A model generated the notes under the pieces. It searched no databases. It was not told the origin of the DNA and was given only the letters and a program-made list of their open reading frames with translations. From positions 1 to 64,000 of the forward strand of contig JASGLD010000002.1 of NCBI GenBank assembly GCA_049840395.1: 64,000 nt of DNA. Reading direction: 5' to 3'. Source of the stretch: CAILZL01 sp049840395. Its GTDB lineage: Bacteria > Pseudomonadota > Gammaproteobacteria > Steroidobacterales > Steroidobacteraceae. Below are positions 51,719 to 60,758 of the stretch, piece by piece. The position numbers and the translations under genes are program-made. Positions within the stretch are counted from its first letter, which is position 1. Every line of letters starts with the position of its first letter.

Positions 51719-52057
51719 GGTTCCTCCTGGCGGGCTCGCTGACTGGGCGGGCGTTCTTTGAATTTTGTTTTTTTGGTTTCTGAGGGGCCGATCAGAGGCG
51801 CAGCCTAGCTCGAAATCAGTGACACTGGTTGTGGGCATTTGCCAAGCCGCAGGCTTGGGGCAGGGCAGCTTTGGGCGAGTGGCCCGTCAAAACCGCCGCA
51901 ACGCGCGTAAGCATTTCACTTTGCGAAATTTTTCAGTACACTTCGCGCCCCAATTTCCGGCCCGGATAAGGCGCAGCAGCGTTTTAGCCGGGTTTTAGTT
52001 ATTCAAGGTTCTGGTTTTAATCGATTCCGGTCGATTTTTTTCGAGGCATTACAACTC
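51719..52057. other. Divergent intergenic region upstream of rpsP
   Basis: About 340 bp between the leftward aldo/keto reductase and the rightward ribosomal operon. It must hold the rpsP promoter. I could not pick a well-spaced -35/-10 pair with confidence. No gene or RNA was seen. Confidence 0.4.
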
Positions 52058-52315
52058 ATGGTTACGATCCGGCTGACCCGTCGCGGCGCTAAGAAGCTGC
52101 CCTTCTATCACATCGTGGTTACCGACAGCCGCAAGCGTCAGGGCAGCACGATTCTGGAACAGGTCGGCTTCTTTGATCCGGTTGCCAAGGGCAAGAGCGT
52201 CAAGTTGAACCTGGATCTGGCCCGTGTTGAGCACTGGCAGAAGAGCGGCGCGCAGCTTTCCGAGCGCGTGCAGTCTCTGGTGAAGGACTATCGCAAGCAG
52301 GCCGTTGCGGCCTAA
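52058..52315 (+). CDS. rpsP: 30S ribosomal protein bS16
   Basis: An 85-residue ribosomal protein beginning MVTIRLTRRGAKKLPFYHIV, with DSRKRQGSTILEQVGFFDPVA, the standard family sequence. It heads the rpsP-rimM-trmD-rplS operon, whose order is conserved in nearly all proteobacteria. Confidence 0.99.
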   Translation: MVTIRLTRRGAKKLPFYHIVVTDSRKRQGSTILEQVGFFDPVAKGKSVKLNLDLARVEHWQKSGAQLSERVQSLVKDYRKQAVAA

Positions 52316-52370
52316 TCGATCGGGCGCTGACGATTCGAGCCGGCGCGGATAACCAACCGCTCTGCAGCTC

Positions 52371-52946
52371 ATGACACAGCGCCTTACATCCTCCGTATCC
52401 GATTCTCCCGGCGACAATGAACGCCGGGTTGTGCTGGGCAGAATCCGGACAGCGGTGGGTTTGGCGGGCTGGGTAAAAGTCGAAAGCTTTACCGATCCTG
52501 CCGACAACATTTTGAGTTATCGCACCTGGCAGCTGCGCACCGCTTCAAACTGGCGCGCGCTGCGACTGCAAAACAGTCGTTGGTCCGGTAACGAATTGCA
52601 GGTGCAATTCGATGGTGTGGCAGATCGCAACGCCGCCGAATTGCTCCGGAATACCGAGGTAGCGGTGTTCCGCCACGAGTTGCCGCCGCCGGCAGCGGGC
52701 GAGTACTACCGCGACGATTTATTGGGGCTGAGGGCCTTTACGCCGCAGGGCGAATCTCTCGGTCGACTGGATCACTATCTCGACAGTCCGGCGCATCCAT
52801 TCATGGTGCTGCTGGATCGTAACGAGCAGCAGGCACGGGTGGAAAACCTGGTGCCGCTGGTGAAGGGCCGGGTGATGAGCGTGGATTTCGCGCAGGGCAC
52901 CATGGTGCTGGATTGGACATTGGATTGGGTTGAAGCATCGGGTTGA
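52371..52946 (+). CDS. rimM: Ribosome maturation factor RimM
   Basis: RimM binds bS19-containing 30S precursors during assembly. The 191-residue protein has LGRIRTAVGLAGWVKVESFTD at the N-terminus and the PRC-barrel with YYRDDLLGLRAFT and ENLVPLVKGRVMSVDF. It begins 55 bp after rpsP. Confidence 0.95.
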   Translation: MTQRLTSSVSDSPGDNERRVVLGRIRTAVGLAGWVKVESFTDPADNILSYRTWQLRTASNWRALRLQNSRWSGNELQVQFDGVADRNAAELLRNTEVAVFRHELPPPAAGEYYRDDLLGLRAFTPQGESLGRLDHYLDSPAHPFMVLLDRNEQQARVENLVPLVKGRVMSVDFAQGTMVLDWTLDWVEASG

Positions 52947-52976
52947 GGCGAGCGCTGATTGATTGGTTGAAAGTCG

Positions 52977-53738
52977 ATGCAGATTGCCGTCATCACCTTG
53001 TTCCCCGAATTCATCGACGCTGCTATGCAGGTCGGTGTGGTGGGTAGGGCCTTGCAACGTGGGCAGGTCGCGGTAACGGCAACGACGCCGCGCGAGTTTG
53101 CCGACGATGCACGCAAGACGGTGGACGATCGGCCGTATGGCGGTGGTCCGGGCATGGTGCTGAAGGTAGAGCCGACACGTTCGGCACTGCGCGCCGCCAA
53201 GGCAAAGTTGCCGGCAGGCAGTCGCTGCATCTACCTAGGCGCCGATGGCGCGACGCTGACGCAGGCCAAAGTGGCCGAGCTCGCGGCGCTGCCGGGCTTG
53301 CTGCTGTTGGCGGGACGATATGAAGGCGTGGATGAGCGCCTGTTGAGTACTGAAGTCGATGAGACCATCTCCATCGGTGACTACGTGCTCTCAGGTGGCG
53401 AACTGCCGGCGTTGGTGTTGATCGATGCGGTGGTGCGGACGCTGCCCGGTGTGCTGGGCGATGCGGAGTCTGCGCAGCAGGATTCGTTCATGACGGGTCT
53501 GCTGGACTGGCCGCATTACACGCGACCGGAGTTGTTTGAAGAGATGCCGGTTCCCGACGTGCTGATCGGCGGGAATCACCAAGCGATCCGTCGCTGGCGT
53601 TTGAAGCAGGCCCTGGGACGCACCTGGTTGCGTCGGCCGGATCTGCTGGCGGCAAAGACGATGACTGCCGAGGAGCAGTCGTTGTTGCAGGAATTCAAGG
53701 CAGAGCACGATGCAAGTCGGGCGCTGCCGAATGAGTGA
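52977..53738 (+). CDS. trmD: tRNA (guanine-N1)-methyltransferase TrmD
   Basis: A SPOUT-fold enzyme of 253 residues that methylates G37 of tRNAs with G36. The knot region has LLAGRYEGVDERL, ISIGDYVLSGGELPALVLID and the motif LPGVLGD. It starts with MQIAVITLFPEFI, the usual N-terminus, 30 bp after rimM. Confidence 0.98.
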   Translation: MQIAVITLFPEFIDAAMQVGVVGRALQRGQVAVTATTPREFADDARKTVDDRPYGGGPGMVLKVEPTRSALRAAKAKLPAGSRCIYLGADGATLTQAKVAELAALPGLLLLAGRYEGVDERLLSTEVDETISIGDYVLSGGELPALVLIDAVVRTLPGVLGDAESAQQDSFMTGLLDWPHYTRPELFEEMPVPDVLIGGNHQAIRRWRLKQALGRTWLRRPDLLAAKTMTAEEQSLLQEFKAEHDASRALPNE

Positions 53739-53774
53739 GAGTTTTTAGTTTTAGGTTTTGTGTAGGGCGGAATT

Positions 53775-54122
53775 ATGACCAACATTATCCAAGCGCTTGA
53801 ACAAGAACAGATGGGCCGTCAGATCCCGGACTTCGGTCCTGGTGACACGGTGGTTGTTGAAGTGAAAGTGAAGGAAGGCGATCGCGAGCGCGTGCAGGCT
53901 TATGAAGGCGTTGTGATTGCCAAGAGCAATCGCGGCGTGAATTCATCGTTCACTGTGCGCAAGATTTCGCACGGCGAAGGCGTGGAACGCGTGTTTCAGA
54001 GCTACAGCCCATCGCTGGGCGAAATCACCGTGAAGCGTCGCGGTAACGTGCGTCGCGCCAAGCTGTACTACCTGCGTGAGCGCACCGGTAAGTCGGCTCG
54101 CATCGAAGAAAAGATCGAGTGA
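53775..54122 (+). CDS. rplS: 50S ribosomal protein bL19
   Basis: A 115-residue protein. DFGPGDTVVVEVKVKEG, YEGVVIAKSNRGVNSSF and RVFQSYSPSLGEITVKRRG are standard bL19 segments. It is the last gene of the operon and is followed by a strong terminator. Confidence 0.99.
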   Translation: MTNIIQALEQEQMGRQIPDFGPGDTVVVEVKVKEGDRERVQAYEGVVIAKSNRGVNSSFTVRKISHGEGVERVFQSYSPSLGEITVKRRGNVRRAKLYYLRERTGKSARIEEKIE

Positions 54123-54152
54123 TCTAACCGCTTCACTGCGATGTGAATCCGA

Positions 54153-54186
54153 AGCGAGCGCCAGGCATGTCTGGCGCTCGCTTTTT
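54153..54186 (+). terminator. Intrinsic terminator after rplS
   Basis: A 12-bp stem (AGCGAGCGCCAG, 54153-54164, with 54171-54182) and a 6-base GCATGT loop, followed by TTTTT. It ends the rpsP-rplS operon. Confidence 0.95.
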
Positions 54187-54340
54187 GTTGTCCGCGATAA
54201 ATGGCCACGATAAATATCAGGGCGGCGGCGACCTTGGCGATGTAGGAACAGGGGAAGTACGCTGTCGCTGCTGCCTTTTTCCCTGCGCGCCGTGATAAAA
54301 AGCACTCTTGCTCGATCGGCTTTCCTGACAGGACACAGGC

Positions 54341-56182
54341 ATGCGATACATTTCCAAGTTCTTTCGTTTTTGCTGGCTGCTGTTGGACGGCATTCGCAAA
54401 GTGCTGCACCTCGGCCTATTGCTGTTGTTGTTCGGCTTGATCGTGATCGCCGCTTCACCGCAGATCCCCTTGGTGCCGCAAACCGCGGCCTTGCTTATCG
54501 AGCCGCAGGGTGAACTGGTGGAACAGAACAGCGGCGGACCTTTGGATCGTGCGCTGGCCGAAGCCTCGGGCGAGAAAGAATTCGAAGTGCGTCTACGCGA
54601 TGTGGTGGAAGCCATTCGTCGCGCCAAGGACGATGAACGCATCAAGGTGATCGTGTTGAATCTCGATGGTCTCACCGGCGGCGGTGTTGCCAAGCTGGAA
54701 GAAGTGGCGGCGGCGTTGCGTGACTTCCGTACCAGTGGCAAGCAGGTAATTGCCATGGGCCAGTCATTCGATCAACAGCAGTACTATCTGGCAGCGCATG
54801 CCGATCAGATTTATCTCGATCCGCACGGCATGATTCTCATCGATGGCTTTTCTTACTACGGCCAGTACTACAAAGAGGCCATCGATAAGTTGGGCGTGAG
54901 CGTCAATGTGTTCAAGGCCGGCAAGTACAAGTCGGCAGTGGAGCCTTTCATTCGTCAGGACATGTCGCCGGAAGCACGTGAAGCCAATCAGCTGTGGCTG
55001 GGTTCGTTGTGGAAAACCTATCAAAACGCAGTGATCAAGGCACGCGGCTTGGAAGAAAATGCACTCACCGATTACGCCGAGCGGCTGTTGCCGGCGTTGC
55101 AGGGTACCAAAGGCGACATGGCGCAACTCGCCGTCGATAAACGCCTGGTGACCGAATTAAAGACTCGCGAAGAAGTCATCGCAGAATTGCGTGCCCAGGT
55201 GGGAGAGGATAGCGAAGATCATTCTTATCGACGTGTGCACTTTGAAGATTACCTGGCTGCAGAACACGCCGAACATCCGTTGGAGAATCGCGGCAGCAAC
55301 AAGGTAGGCATCGTGGTTGCGTCCGGTGAGATCGTCGATGGCGAACGCACTGCCGGCACCGTGGGCGGTGACTCGCTGGCCGATCTGTTGCGCCAGGCGC
55401 GTTATGACGATGACGTCAAAGCCATCGTGCTGCGCATCGACAGTCCCGGCGGCAGCGTCATGGCGTCTGAAGTGATTCGTCGCGAAGTGGCTGAACTCAA
55501 AAAGGCCGGCAAGCCGGTAGTGGCGTCGATGAGCAGCACGGCAGCGTCCGGCGGCTACTACATCGCCATGGATGCCGATGAAATCTGGGCGAATCCCGCC
55601 ACCATCACCGGTTCCATCGGCGTATTCGGTATCGTGCCCACCTTTGAAAAGACTTTGGGCAAGCTCGGTATCAACACCGATGGTTCGGGCACCACGTCGC
55701 TGGCAGGTGCGCTACGCAGCGACCGCGCCATGACTGAGACCGCCAAGAACATTTATCAACTGACCGTAGAACATGAGTACACGCAGTTCGTGGATCACGT
55801 GGCGCAATCTCGCAATCAAACCTTTGAAGCCATCAATGCCATCGCGCAGGGCCGTGTATGGGCGGCGGACGATGCCAAGACGCGTGGCCTGGTCGATCAG
55901 TTGGGCTTGTTGGACGATGCAATCAAGGCCGCCGCCACACGCGCGCAATTGCCTGAAGGCTACAGCCAGGAATATTTGGAAGTAGATCTATCCTGGCGTC
56001 AGGTACTGGCGCAACAGGTCAGTGCGCTCTCGGGCAGATTGACGCATGCCTTGGCGCCGGAGATGCGTCTGTTGACTGTATTGCGGCAGCAGCTGTCGCC
56101 ACTGGAGCAGGAAGTACAACGCATTCAACGTTTTGCTACCACGCGCAATGTTTATTACTACTGCGCTTGCAGCATCAACTAG
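54341..56182 (+). CDS. sppA: Signal peptide peptidase SppA, 67K type
   Basis: A 613-residue inner-membrane serine peptidase that degrades cleaved signal peptides. A membrane helix lies at residues about 22-40. Two SppA halves are present: the general-base Lys is in FKAGKYKSAVEPF in the first half (near residue 200), and the nucleophile Ser is in SSTAASGGYYIAM in the second half (near residue 402). This matches the E. coli Lys/Ser dyad arrangement. It follows the rplS terminator and precedes hslR. Confidence 0.95.
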   Translation: MRYISKFFRFCWLLLDGIRKVLHLGLLLLLFGLIVIAASPQIPLVPQTAALLIEPQGELVEQNSGGPLDRALAEASGEKEFEVRLRDVVEAIRRAKDDERIKVIVLNLDGLTGGGVAKLEEVAAALRDFRTSGKQVIAMGQSFDQQQYYLAAHADQIYLDPHGMILIDGFSYYGQYYKEAIDKLGVSVNVFKAGKYKSAVEPFIRQDMSPEAREANQLWLGSLWKTYQNAVIKARGLEENALTDYAERLLPALQGTKGDMAQLAVDKRLVTELKTREEVIAELRAQVGEDSEDHSYRRVHFEDYLAAEHAEHPLENRGSNKVGIVVASGEIVDGERTAGTVGGDSLADLLRQARYDDDVKAIVLRIDSPGGSVMASEVIRREVAELKKAGKPVVASMSSTAASGGYYIAMDADEIWANPATITGSIGVFGIVPTFEKTLGKLGINTDGSGTTSLAGALRSDRAMTETAKNIYQLTVEHEYTQFVDHVAQSRNQTFEAINAIAQGRVWAADDAKTRGLVDQLGLLDDAIKAAATRAQLPEGYSQEYLEVDLSWRQVLAQQVSALSGRLTHALAPEMRLLTVLRQQLSPLEQEVQRIQRFATTRNVYYYCACSIN

Positions 56183-56197
56183 CTGGCGAATGCCGGT

Positions 56198-56608
56198 ATG
56201 ACACGCCGCGCTCAACAACCTGAAGCTGCGCCGACTGCTCAGGCGCAACTGCGACTGGACAAGTGGCTATGGCATGCACGGTTTTTCAAAAGCCGTTCGC
56301 AGGCCACTGAGGCAGCGGCCGGTGGCCTGGTGCATGTGAATGGCGAGCGAGTGAAGGCCTCGCGCGATATCAAGATCGGCGATCGTCTGGACATCACTCG
56401 TGATGAGTTGCGCATGGAAGTTATCGTGCGGACCCTGCCGCAGCGACGTGGTCCTGCCAGCGAAGCGCGGTTGAGCTATGAGGAGACCGAGGCCAGCATG
56501 CAACTACGTGAGAAGCAGCGCGAGCAACAACGCTATGCGCCGCCTGCGCCCACGCGTAGACCGGATAAGCATGAGCGACGCGCTTTGCGCAGTTTCAAGG
56601 GGTTTTAG
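56198..56608 (+). CDS. hslR: Heat-shock ribosome-binding protein Hsp15 (S4 domain)
   Basis: A 136-residue S4-domain RNA-binding protein that recycles stalled 50S subunits. The S4 motif is LRLDKWLWHARFFKSRSQATEA, read in parts as RLDKWLWHARFFKSRSQA, followed by GLVHVNGERVKASRDIKIGD. The basic C-terminal tail (TRRPDKHERRALRSF) is typical. It begins 15 bp after the sppA stop. Confidence 0.92.
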   Translation: MTRRAQQPEAAPTAQAQLRLDKWLWHARFFKSRSQATEAAAGGLVHVNGERVKASRDIKIGDRLDITRDELRMEVIVRTLPQRRGPASEARLSYEETEASMQLREKQREQQRYAPPAPTRRPDKHERRALRSFKGF

Positions 56609-56666
56609 ATTTCATCGTAGTTGTATTGATGCTTGTGTGTGGCGAGGTTTGATATCGCTTTAGGAG

Positions 56667-56795
56667 TGCCCCCACCCTAACCCTCCCCCGTGGAACAGGG
56701 GAGGGAATTAAGAACGAGTCCCTACCAATGAGCCAACTCATTGCTGACGATTGGTCCCCTCCCTCGTTCCACGGGGGAGGGTTAGGGTGGGGGCA
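56667..56795. repeat. Dispersed inverted repeat, CCCTCCCCC family, copy 2
   Basis: Arms TGCCCCCACCCTAACCCTCC-started (56667-56705) and its complement (56755-56795, ending GTTAGGGTGGGGGCA) are separated by 49 bp. The core CCCCCGTGGAAC is like that at 19659-19745. Of the three repeat families seen here, this one has the longest inverted arms. Confidence 0.85.
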
Positions 56796-56862
56796 TCCTT
56801 TAGAGCTGGCACATAAATTCAAGATAAGTTTCTAACTCAACATCCACCGTATCGGAATCCAT

Positions 56863-57573
56863 ATGAGTTCCACTCCTACTCACAACAAGCAATTCAAGTA
56901 CTACGATTTGATCTTGGGCGCATACGTCTGTGTACTGCTATGCGCCAACTTAATCGGTCCAGCCAAGGTATCCACTGTGACATTGCCATTGATTGGCGAT
57001 GTCACTTTTGTTGCCGGAGTGCTGTTCTTCCCGATCTCCTACCTCTTCGGTGACATTCTCACCGAGGTATACGGTTATGCACGCGATCGGCGGGTGGTGT
57101 GGGCCGGCTTTGGCGCATTGATATTCGCTGCCATCATGGCGTCGGTGATTGTGGCGCTGCCACCCGCTGCTGCATGGGGCGATCAAGAGGCGGTTAAAAC
57201 TATTTTCGGCAGCACGCCGCGAATCGTTACCGGCTCCATCATTGCCTTCTGGTGCGGTTCGTTCGTCAACAGCTATGTGTTGGCGAAAATGAAATTGTGG
57301 AGTAATGGACGCTGGTTATGGACTCGTACTATCGGTTCGACCTTGTGTGGGGAACTTGTCGACTCGGTACTGTTCTACTTCATTGCCTTTTATGGGGTGT
57401 GGAGTTTCGATCAGCTGTTGCAGGTGACCACCACGCAGTATGTGCTCAAGACCAGTTGGGAAGTGGTGGTGACGCCGCTGACTTATAAAGTTGTGGCCAT
57501 GCTGAAGCGCGCCGAGCAGCAGGACCATTTCGATCGTAATACCGATTTCACACCGTTTACGTTGAAGACCTAG
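56863..57573 (+). CDS. Queuosine precursor transporter YhhQ/VUT family
   Basis: A 236-residue polytopic membrane protein. Six or so hydrophobic helices are visible. Family motifs are LFFPISYLFGDILTEVYGY and TIGSTLCGELVDSVLFYFIAF. YhhQ-type proteins take up queuosine precursors such as preQ0 or preQ1. No queuosine biosynthesis gene is adjacent, so the exact substrate is not shown. Confidence 0.9.
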   Translation: MSSTPTHNKQFKYYDLILGAYVCVLLCANLIGPAKVSTVTLPLIGDVTFVAGVLFFPISYLFGDILTEVYGYARDRRVVWAGFGALIFAAIMASVIVALPPAAAWGDQEAVKTIFGSTPRIVTGSIIAFWCGSFVNSYVLAKMKLWSNGRWLWTRTIGSTLCGELVDSVLFYFIAFYGVWSFDQLLQVTTTQYVLKTSWEVVVTPLTYKVVAMLKRAEQQDHFDRNTDFTPFTLKT

Positions 57574-57591
57574 GACATCTGGAGTTAAGTG

Positions 57592-58362
57592 ATGATATTG
57601 AGCAAGAAGATCAACCTGGCATTGGGCATGGGTTTGTTGGCGATGCCGCTGATCGCCTCCGCCGACTGGTCCGGCAAGGGTGAAGTGGGCGCGGCACTAT
57701 CGACGGCCAACACCGGCGCAGAAACCACGACACTGGCAGCCAAGTTCGATCTGGCCCGTGAAGACGCACAATGGAAGCATGCCTTCGGTGCTTCGACCAT
57801 CTATACCTCGTCACTGGCCGAAGCCAGCGCTGATGAGCCGAATCCCAGTAAGGAAACTTCGGCGCAGCGCTGGGAAGCGCATGAACAGTCGGACTATAAA
57901 TTTACCGAACGCAGTTTCTGGTTCGGTGCGGTGCGTTACGAGAATGACGACATCGGCAGCTTCGAGCATCAGACGGCGATCACCACCGGTCTGGGTCACA
58001 AGTTCATCGACACTGATGAGACCAAGTTGTCGGCGCAGGTCGGTGCCGGTTACAAGCGTTTTAAGAAGCGCACGGAATGGAACAGCGATGGCGATGCCAT
58101 CGTTACGGGTTTGATCAATCTGAAGCAGACTTTGACTGCCAACACCGTGCTGCTCGACAAGCTGTCGGCTGAGTCGGGTTCCAGCAATACCTTGATTCAG
58201 AACGAACTGGCCTTGCAGGTGAAGATGACCGACGTACTGGCTCTGTCGCTGGGCTATCAAGTGCGCTACAACACCAAGCCGGGTCCGCGTGCCTATGGTG
58301 TGGGCGACTACGCTCACTCCGATCGTCTGCTGACAGCCAACCTGGTTTACGAATTCAAGTAA
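57592..58362 (+). CDS. DUF481 outer-membrane protein, copy 1
   Basis: A 256-residue protein, start ATG 57592 with GGAG 7 nt upstream. The signal peptide ends IASAD. The mature part is a beta barrel of the DUF481 (YdiY) family, with LGYQVRYNTKPGPR and a terminal LVYEFK typical of outer-membrane proteins whose last residue is aromatic-like (Phe-Lys). It starts 18 bp after yhhQ. A paralogue lies 235 bp downstream. The role is unknown; salt-induced expression is known for YdiY. Confidence 0.85.
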   Translation: MILSKKINLALGMGLLAMPLIASADWSGKGEVGAALSTANTGAETTTLAAKFDLAREDAQWKHAFGASTIYTSSLAEASADEPNPSKETSAQRWEAHEQSDYKFTERSFWFGAVRYENDDIGSFEHQTAITTGLGHKFIDTDETKLSAQVGAGYKRFKKRTEWNSDGDAIVTGLINLKQTLTANTVLLDKLSAESGSSNTLIQNELALQVKMTDVLALSLGYQVRYNTKPGPRAYGVGDYAHSDRLLTANLVYEFK

Positions 58363-58373
58363 TTCCCTTCCTG

Positions 58374-58402
58374 GCCTCAATGCACCCACTGTGCATTGAG
58401 GC
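58374..58402. terminator. 12-bp hairpin between the two DUF481 genes
   Basis: GCCTCAATGCAC (58374-58385) and GTGCATTGAGGC (58391-58402) form a perfect stem with a 5-base loop. There is no T run, so it may be an mRNA-stability or attenuation hairpin rather than a true terminator. Confidence 0.5.
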
Positions 58403-58596
58403 ATGACGCCGATGGCAGACAGGTCATATAAGTTGTAGGCCGGCGCTGTCTTGAACTTGTTATTTGTCTATGGCTCTATTCAACTTCACGGCGTAGTTCT
58501 CTGGAATTAATCATTGGGCAATCAATGCGCCGGCTTGGCATCAGCGCGCTATATCAATGCACGCTGAATCTCTATCAGATTTCGGGAGAGCGCCCG

Positions 58597-59352
58597 ATGC
58601 GGTCATCGGCGATCGAAGTATTTTTGCTGGGTTTGAGTGCGTTGCCGGTGGTGGCGCATGCCGAATGGCTGGGCCGGGGTGAGGCGGGTGTGGCATTCGC
58701 CAGCAGCAATGCCAGCACCAAAACCAACACCTTCAATGCCAAATTCGAATTGGCGAATCAATTGGATCGATGGAAACACGCCTTCGGTGCCTCTGCTGTG
58801 TATGCATCGAGCAGGGATGAAAATAATGTACGCGCGCTGACTTCGAACCGCTGGGAAGCGCATGAGCAATCCGATTTCAATTTCAGAGAAGGCGGTTTCT
58901 GGTTCGAAAATCTTCGTTATGAATCCGATGAAGTGGGCAGTTTCGAGTACCAGGCCGCTGCAACCAGCGGTGTGGGTTACAAGTTTTTCGACACCGACGA
59001 CATTAAAATTTCGGTGCAGGTGGGTGCCGGTTACAAGGCTTTTCGCCAGCGAGTGGTGGCGCCGGAGGTCTCAGAGGCTGAGCATGACGTGATCGGTTCT
59101 GCTGCATTCGACTATCAACAGTCGATGACGGTCAATACCTCGCTAAGCGAGAAGCTGGCGGTTGAAGTGGGCGAAACCAATACTTCGGCGCAGAACGATT
59201 TGGTTTTGCAGGTAAAGATGTCGGATGTGCTGGCGTTGGCGTTGGGCTGGCAATTGCGCTTTAACAGCAATCCCGGCATGCGCACTTCGACTGCTGCCTA
59301 TGAACGTTACGATCGGCTGACGACAGCCAACTTCGTTTACGAATTCAAATAA
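58597..59352 (+). CDS. DUF481 outer-membrane protein, copy 2
   Basis: From the ATG at 58597 (GGGAGAG upstream) the protein has 251 residues and a signal peptide ending VVAHA. It is collinear with copy 1: RWEAHEQSDFNF, SFEYQAAATSGVGYKF, GAGYKAFRQR and the end NFVYEFK, all mirroring copy 1. The pair is a tandem duplication that has diverged. Confidence 0.85.
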   Translation: MRSSAIEVFLLGLSALPVVAHAEWLGRGEAGVAFASSNASTKTNTFNAKFELANQLDRWKHAFGASAVYASSRDENNVRALTSNRWEAHEQSDFNFREGGFWFENLRYESDEVGSFEYQAAATSGVGYKFFDTDDIKISVQVGAGYKAFRQRVVAPEVSEAEHDVIGSAAFDYQQSMTVNTSLSEKLAVEVGETNTSAQNDLVLQVKMSDVLALALGWQLRFNSNPGMRTSTAAYERYDRLTTANFVYEFK

Positions 59353-59364
59353 GCGCCGCGTGTT

Positions 59365-59856
59365 TCATGCAGGTCGTTGCGGATAGTCGAACTCGACATT
59401 GCAGCCTTCACCTGGATGCAGTTCGCGCCACGCGCTCAATTCGAAATCGACGGTGACGATGCCGCTGGTGGGCATGCCATCGATGCTGCGCTCATGCGAT
59501 AGCTCGTCGGCAAATTCGGAAATGCCCGGGTTATGACCGACCACCATTAAGTGTCCGACTGCGGCGCCATGTTCGTGAATGGCTGCCAGCATTTGCTTGG
59601 CCGAAGCCAGGTACAACTCTTCGGCCATCAGCAATTTTGCTTGAGCAAAACACTTGGCGAACACTTCAGCGGTTTGCGCGGCGCGAATGGCGGGGCTGCT
59701 AAGAATCAATTCCGGACGCAGCGAGCGTTCTTTCATACGCCGCGCCATTTCCCTGGCGTCCAGCAAGCCGCGCTTGGTGAGGGGGCGATCCCAGTCGCGT
59801 TGATCGGGCAGAGGGTTGTCGGCTTGTGCGTGTCTAACCAAGGTCAGTTGCTTCAT
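59365..59856 (-). CDS. sixA: Phosphohistidine phosphatase SixA
   Basis: A 163-residue histidine phosphatase. The RHG motif is LTLVRHAQADN; a second His lies in VVGHNPGISEFA. SixA removes phosphate from phosphohistidine of PTS or two-component proteins. It is last in the suf operon, overlapping the Rieske gene by 4 bp (ATGA). No sensor-kinase target is nearby. Confidence 0.9.
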   Translation of the reverse strand: MKQLTLVRHAQADNPLPDQRDWDRPLTKRGLLDAREMARRMKERSLRPELILSSPAIRAAQTAEVFAKCFAQAKLLMAEELYLASAKQMLAAIHEHGAAVGHLMVVGHNPGISEFADELSHERSIDGMPTSGIVTVDFELSAWRELHPGEGCNVEFDYPQRPA

Positions 59857-60164
59857 GCAGGTACATCCACTTCGATGTTCAGACCATTGATGCGTACCGG
59901 GAAAGTTTGAATGGGTTCGTAGGCCGGTGGCGCGGTGACCGCGCCGGTACGCACGCAGAACGTGGCGCCATGGCGTGGGCAGACGATGTTGTCGCCGGCC
60001 ATATGACCGCCGGCCAGGCTGGCATCGTCATGTGTACAGCGATCCTCCACCGCGAATAGTTCGCCATTCACGTTGCAGATGAGCAAGTAAGCAAAGCCCG
60101 CATCCACTTGTAGGTAGTCGCCAGGACCGATTTGATTCGCGCCCGCTACGGGAAGCCATGCCAT
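59853..60164 (-). CDS. Rieske [2Fe-2S] ferredoxin-like protein
   Basis: A 103-residue protein with the Rieske motifs CTHDDA and CPRHGATF, holding two Cys and two His for a [2Fe-2S] cluster. It has no membrane helix or partner oxygenase. It lies in the suf operon, 29 bp after sufT, which suggests a small electron carrier linked to Fe-S metabolism. Confidence 0.93.
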   Translation of the reverse strand: MAWLPVAGANQIGPGDYLQVDAGFAYLLICNVNGELFAVEDRCTHDDASLAGGHMAGDNIVCPRHGATFCVRTGAVTAPPAYEPIQTFPVRINGLNIEVDVPA

Positions 60165-60193
60165 GTGATTCGCCTGATCGCTTTTTGTTGGAA

Positions 60194-60745
60194 TTACATC
60201 ATGCCGGTCTGTAGGCGCGCCACTTCCGACATCATGGTTTGATTCCAGGGCGGATCGAACACTAGCTCCACTTCGGCGCGTTTGATAGTGGGAATAATCT
60301 CAACCTTTTCGCGCACATCTGCCACCAGCACCTCACCCATGCCGCAACCGGGTGCAGTCAAGGTCATGGCGATCTTGGCGATGCGTTCACCATCGCTGTC
60401 GGTAATGACCTGGCAGTCGTAAATCAAACCGAGTTCAACGATGTTGATGGGGATCTCCGGATCGAAACACAGGCGCATCTGATCCCACACCAGCTTCTTG
60501 ATGTCTTCGTCGGTGGCATCCGGTGGTACCTCGATGGGCAGTTCCACTTCACGACCGATGGCATCGGCGTTCTTGCCGGCGATGCGGAACAGATTGCCTT
60601 CCACATAAACGGTGAAGCTGCCGCCCAGCGCCTGCGTGATGAAGCCGGTTTTACCGGCGCGCAAGGTCACCGCCACGCCGGCCGGCACAATGATGGCCTC
60701 GACGTCGCGTTGAATGGTGACCGGTTCGTGTTCGTGACCCAGCAT
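60194..60745 (-). CDS. sufT: Fe-S cluster assembly protein SufT
   Basis: A 183-residue MIP18/DUF59 family protein. The second half has FDPEIPINIVELGLIYD and LTAPGCGMGEVLVADVREKV, with the conserved Cys. SufT is implicated in Fe-S cluster maturation and delivery. It is placed 13 bp after sufU. Confidence 0.92.
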   Translation of the reverse strand: MLGHEHEPVTIQRDVEAIIVPAGVAVTLRAGKTGFITQALGGSFTVYVEGNLFRIAGKNADAIGREVELPIEVPPDATDEDIKKLVWDQMRLCFDPEIPINIVELGLIYDCQVITDSDGERIAKIAMTLTAPGCGMGEVLVADVREKVEIIPTIKRAEVELVFDPPWNQTMMSEVARLQTGMM

Positions 60746-60758
60746 GGCTTCTCGAAAG

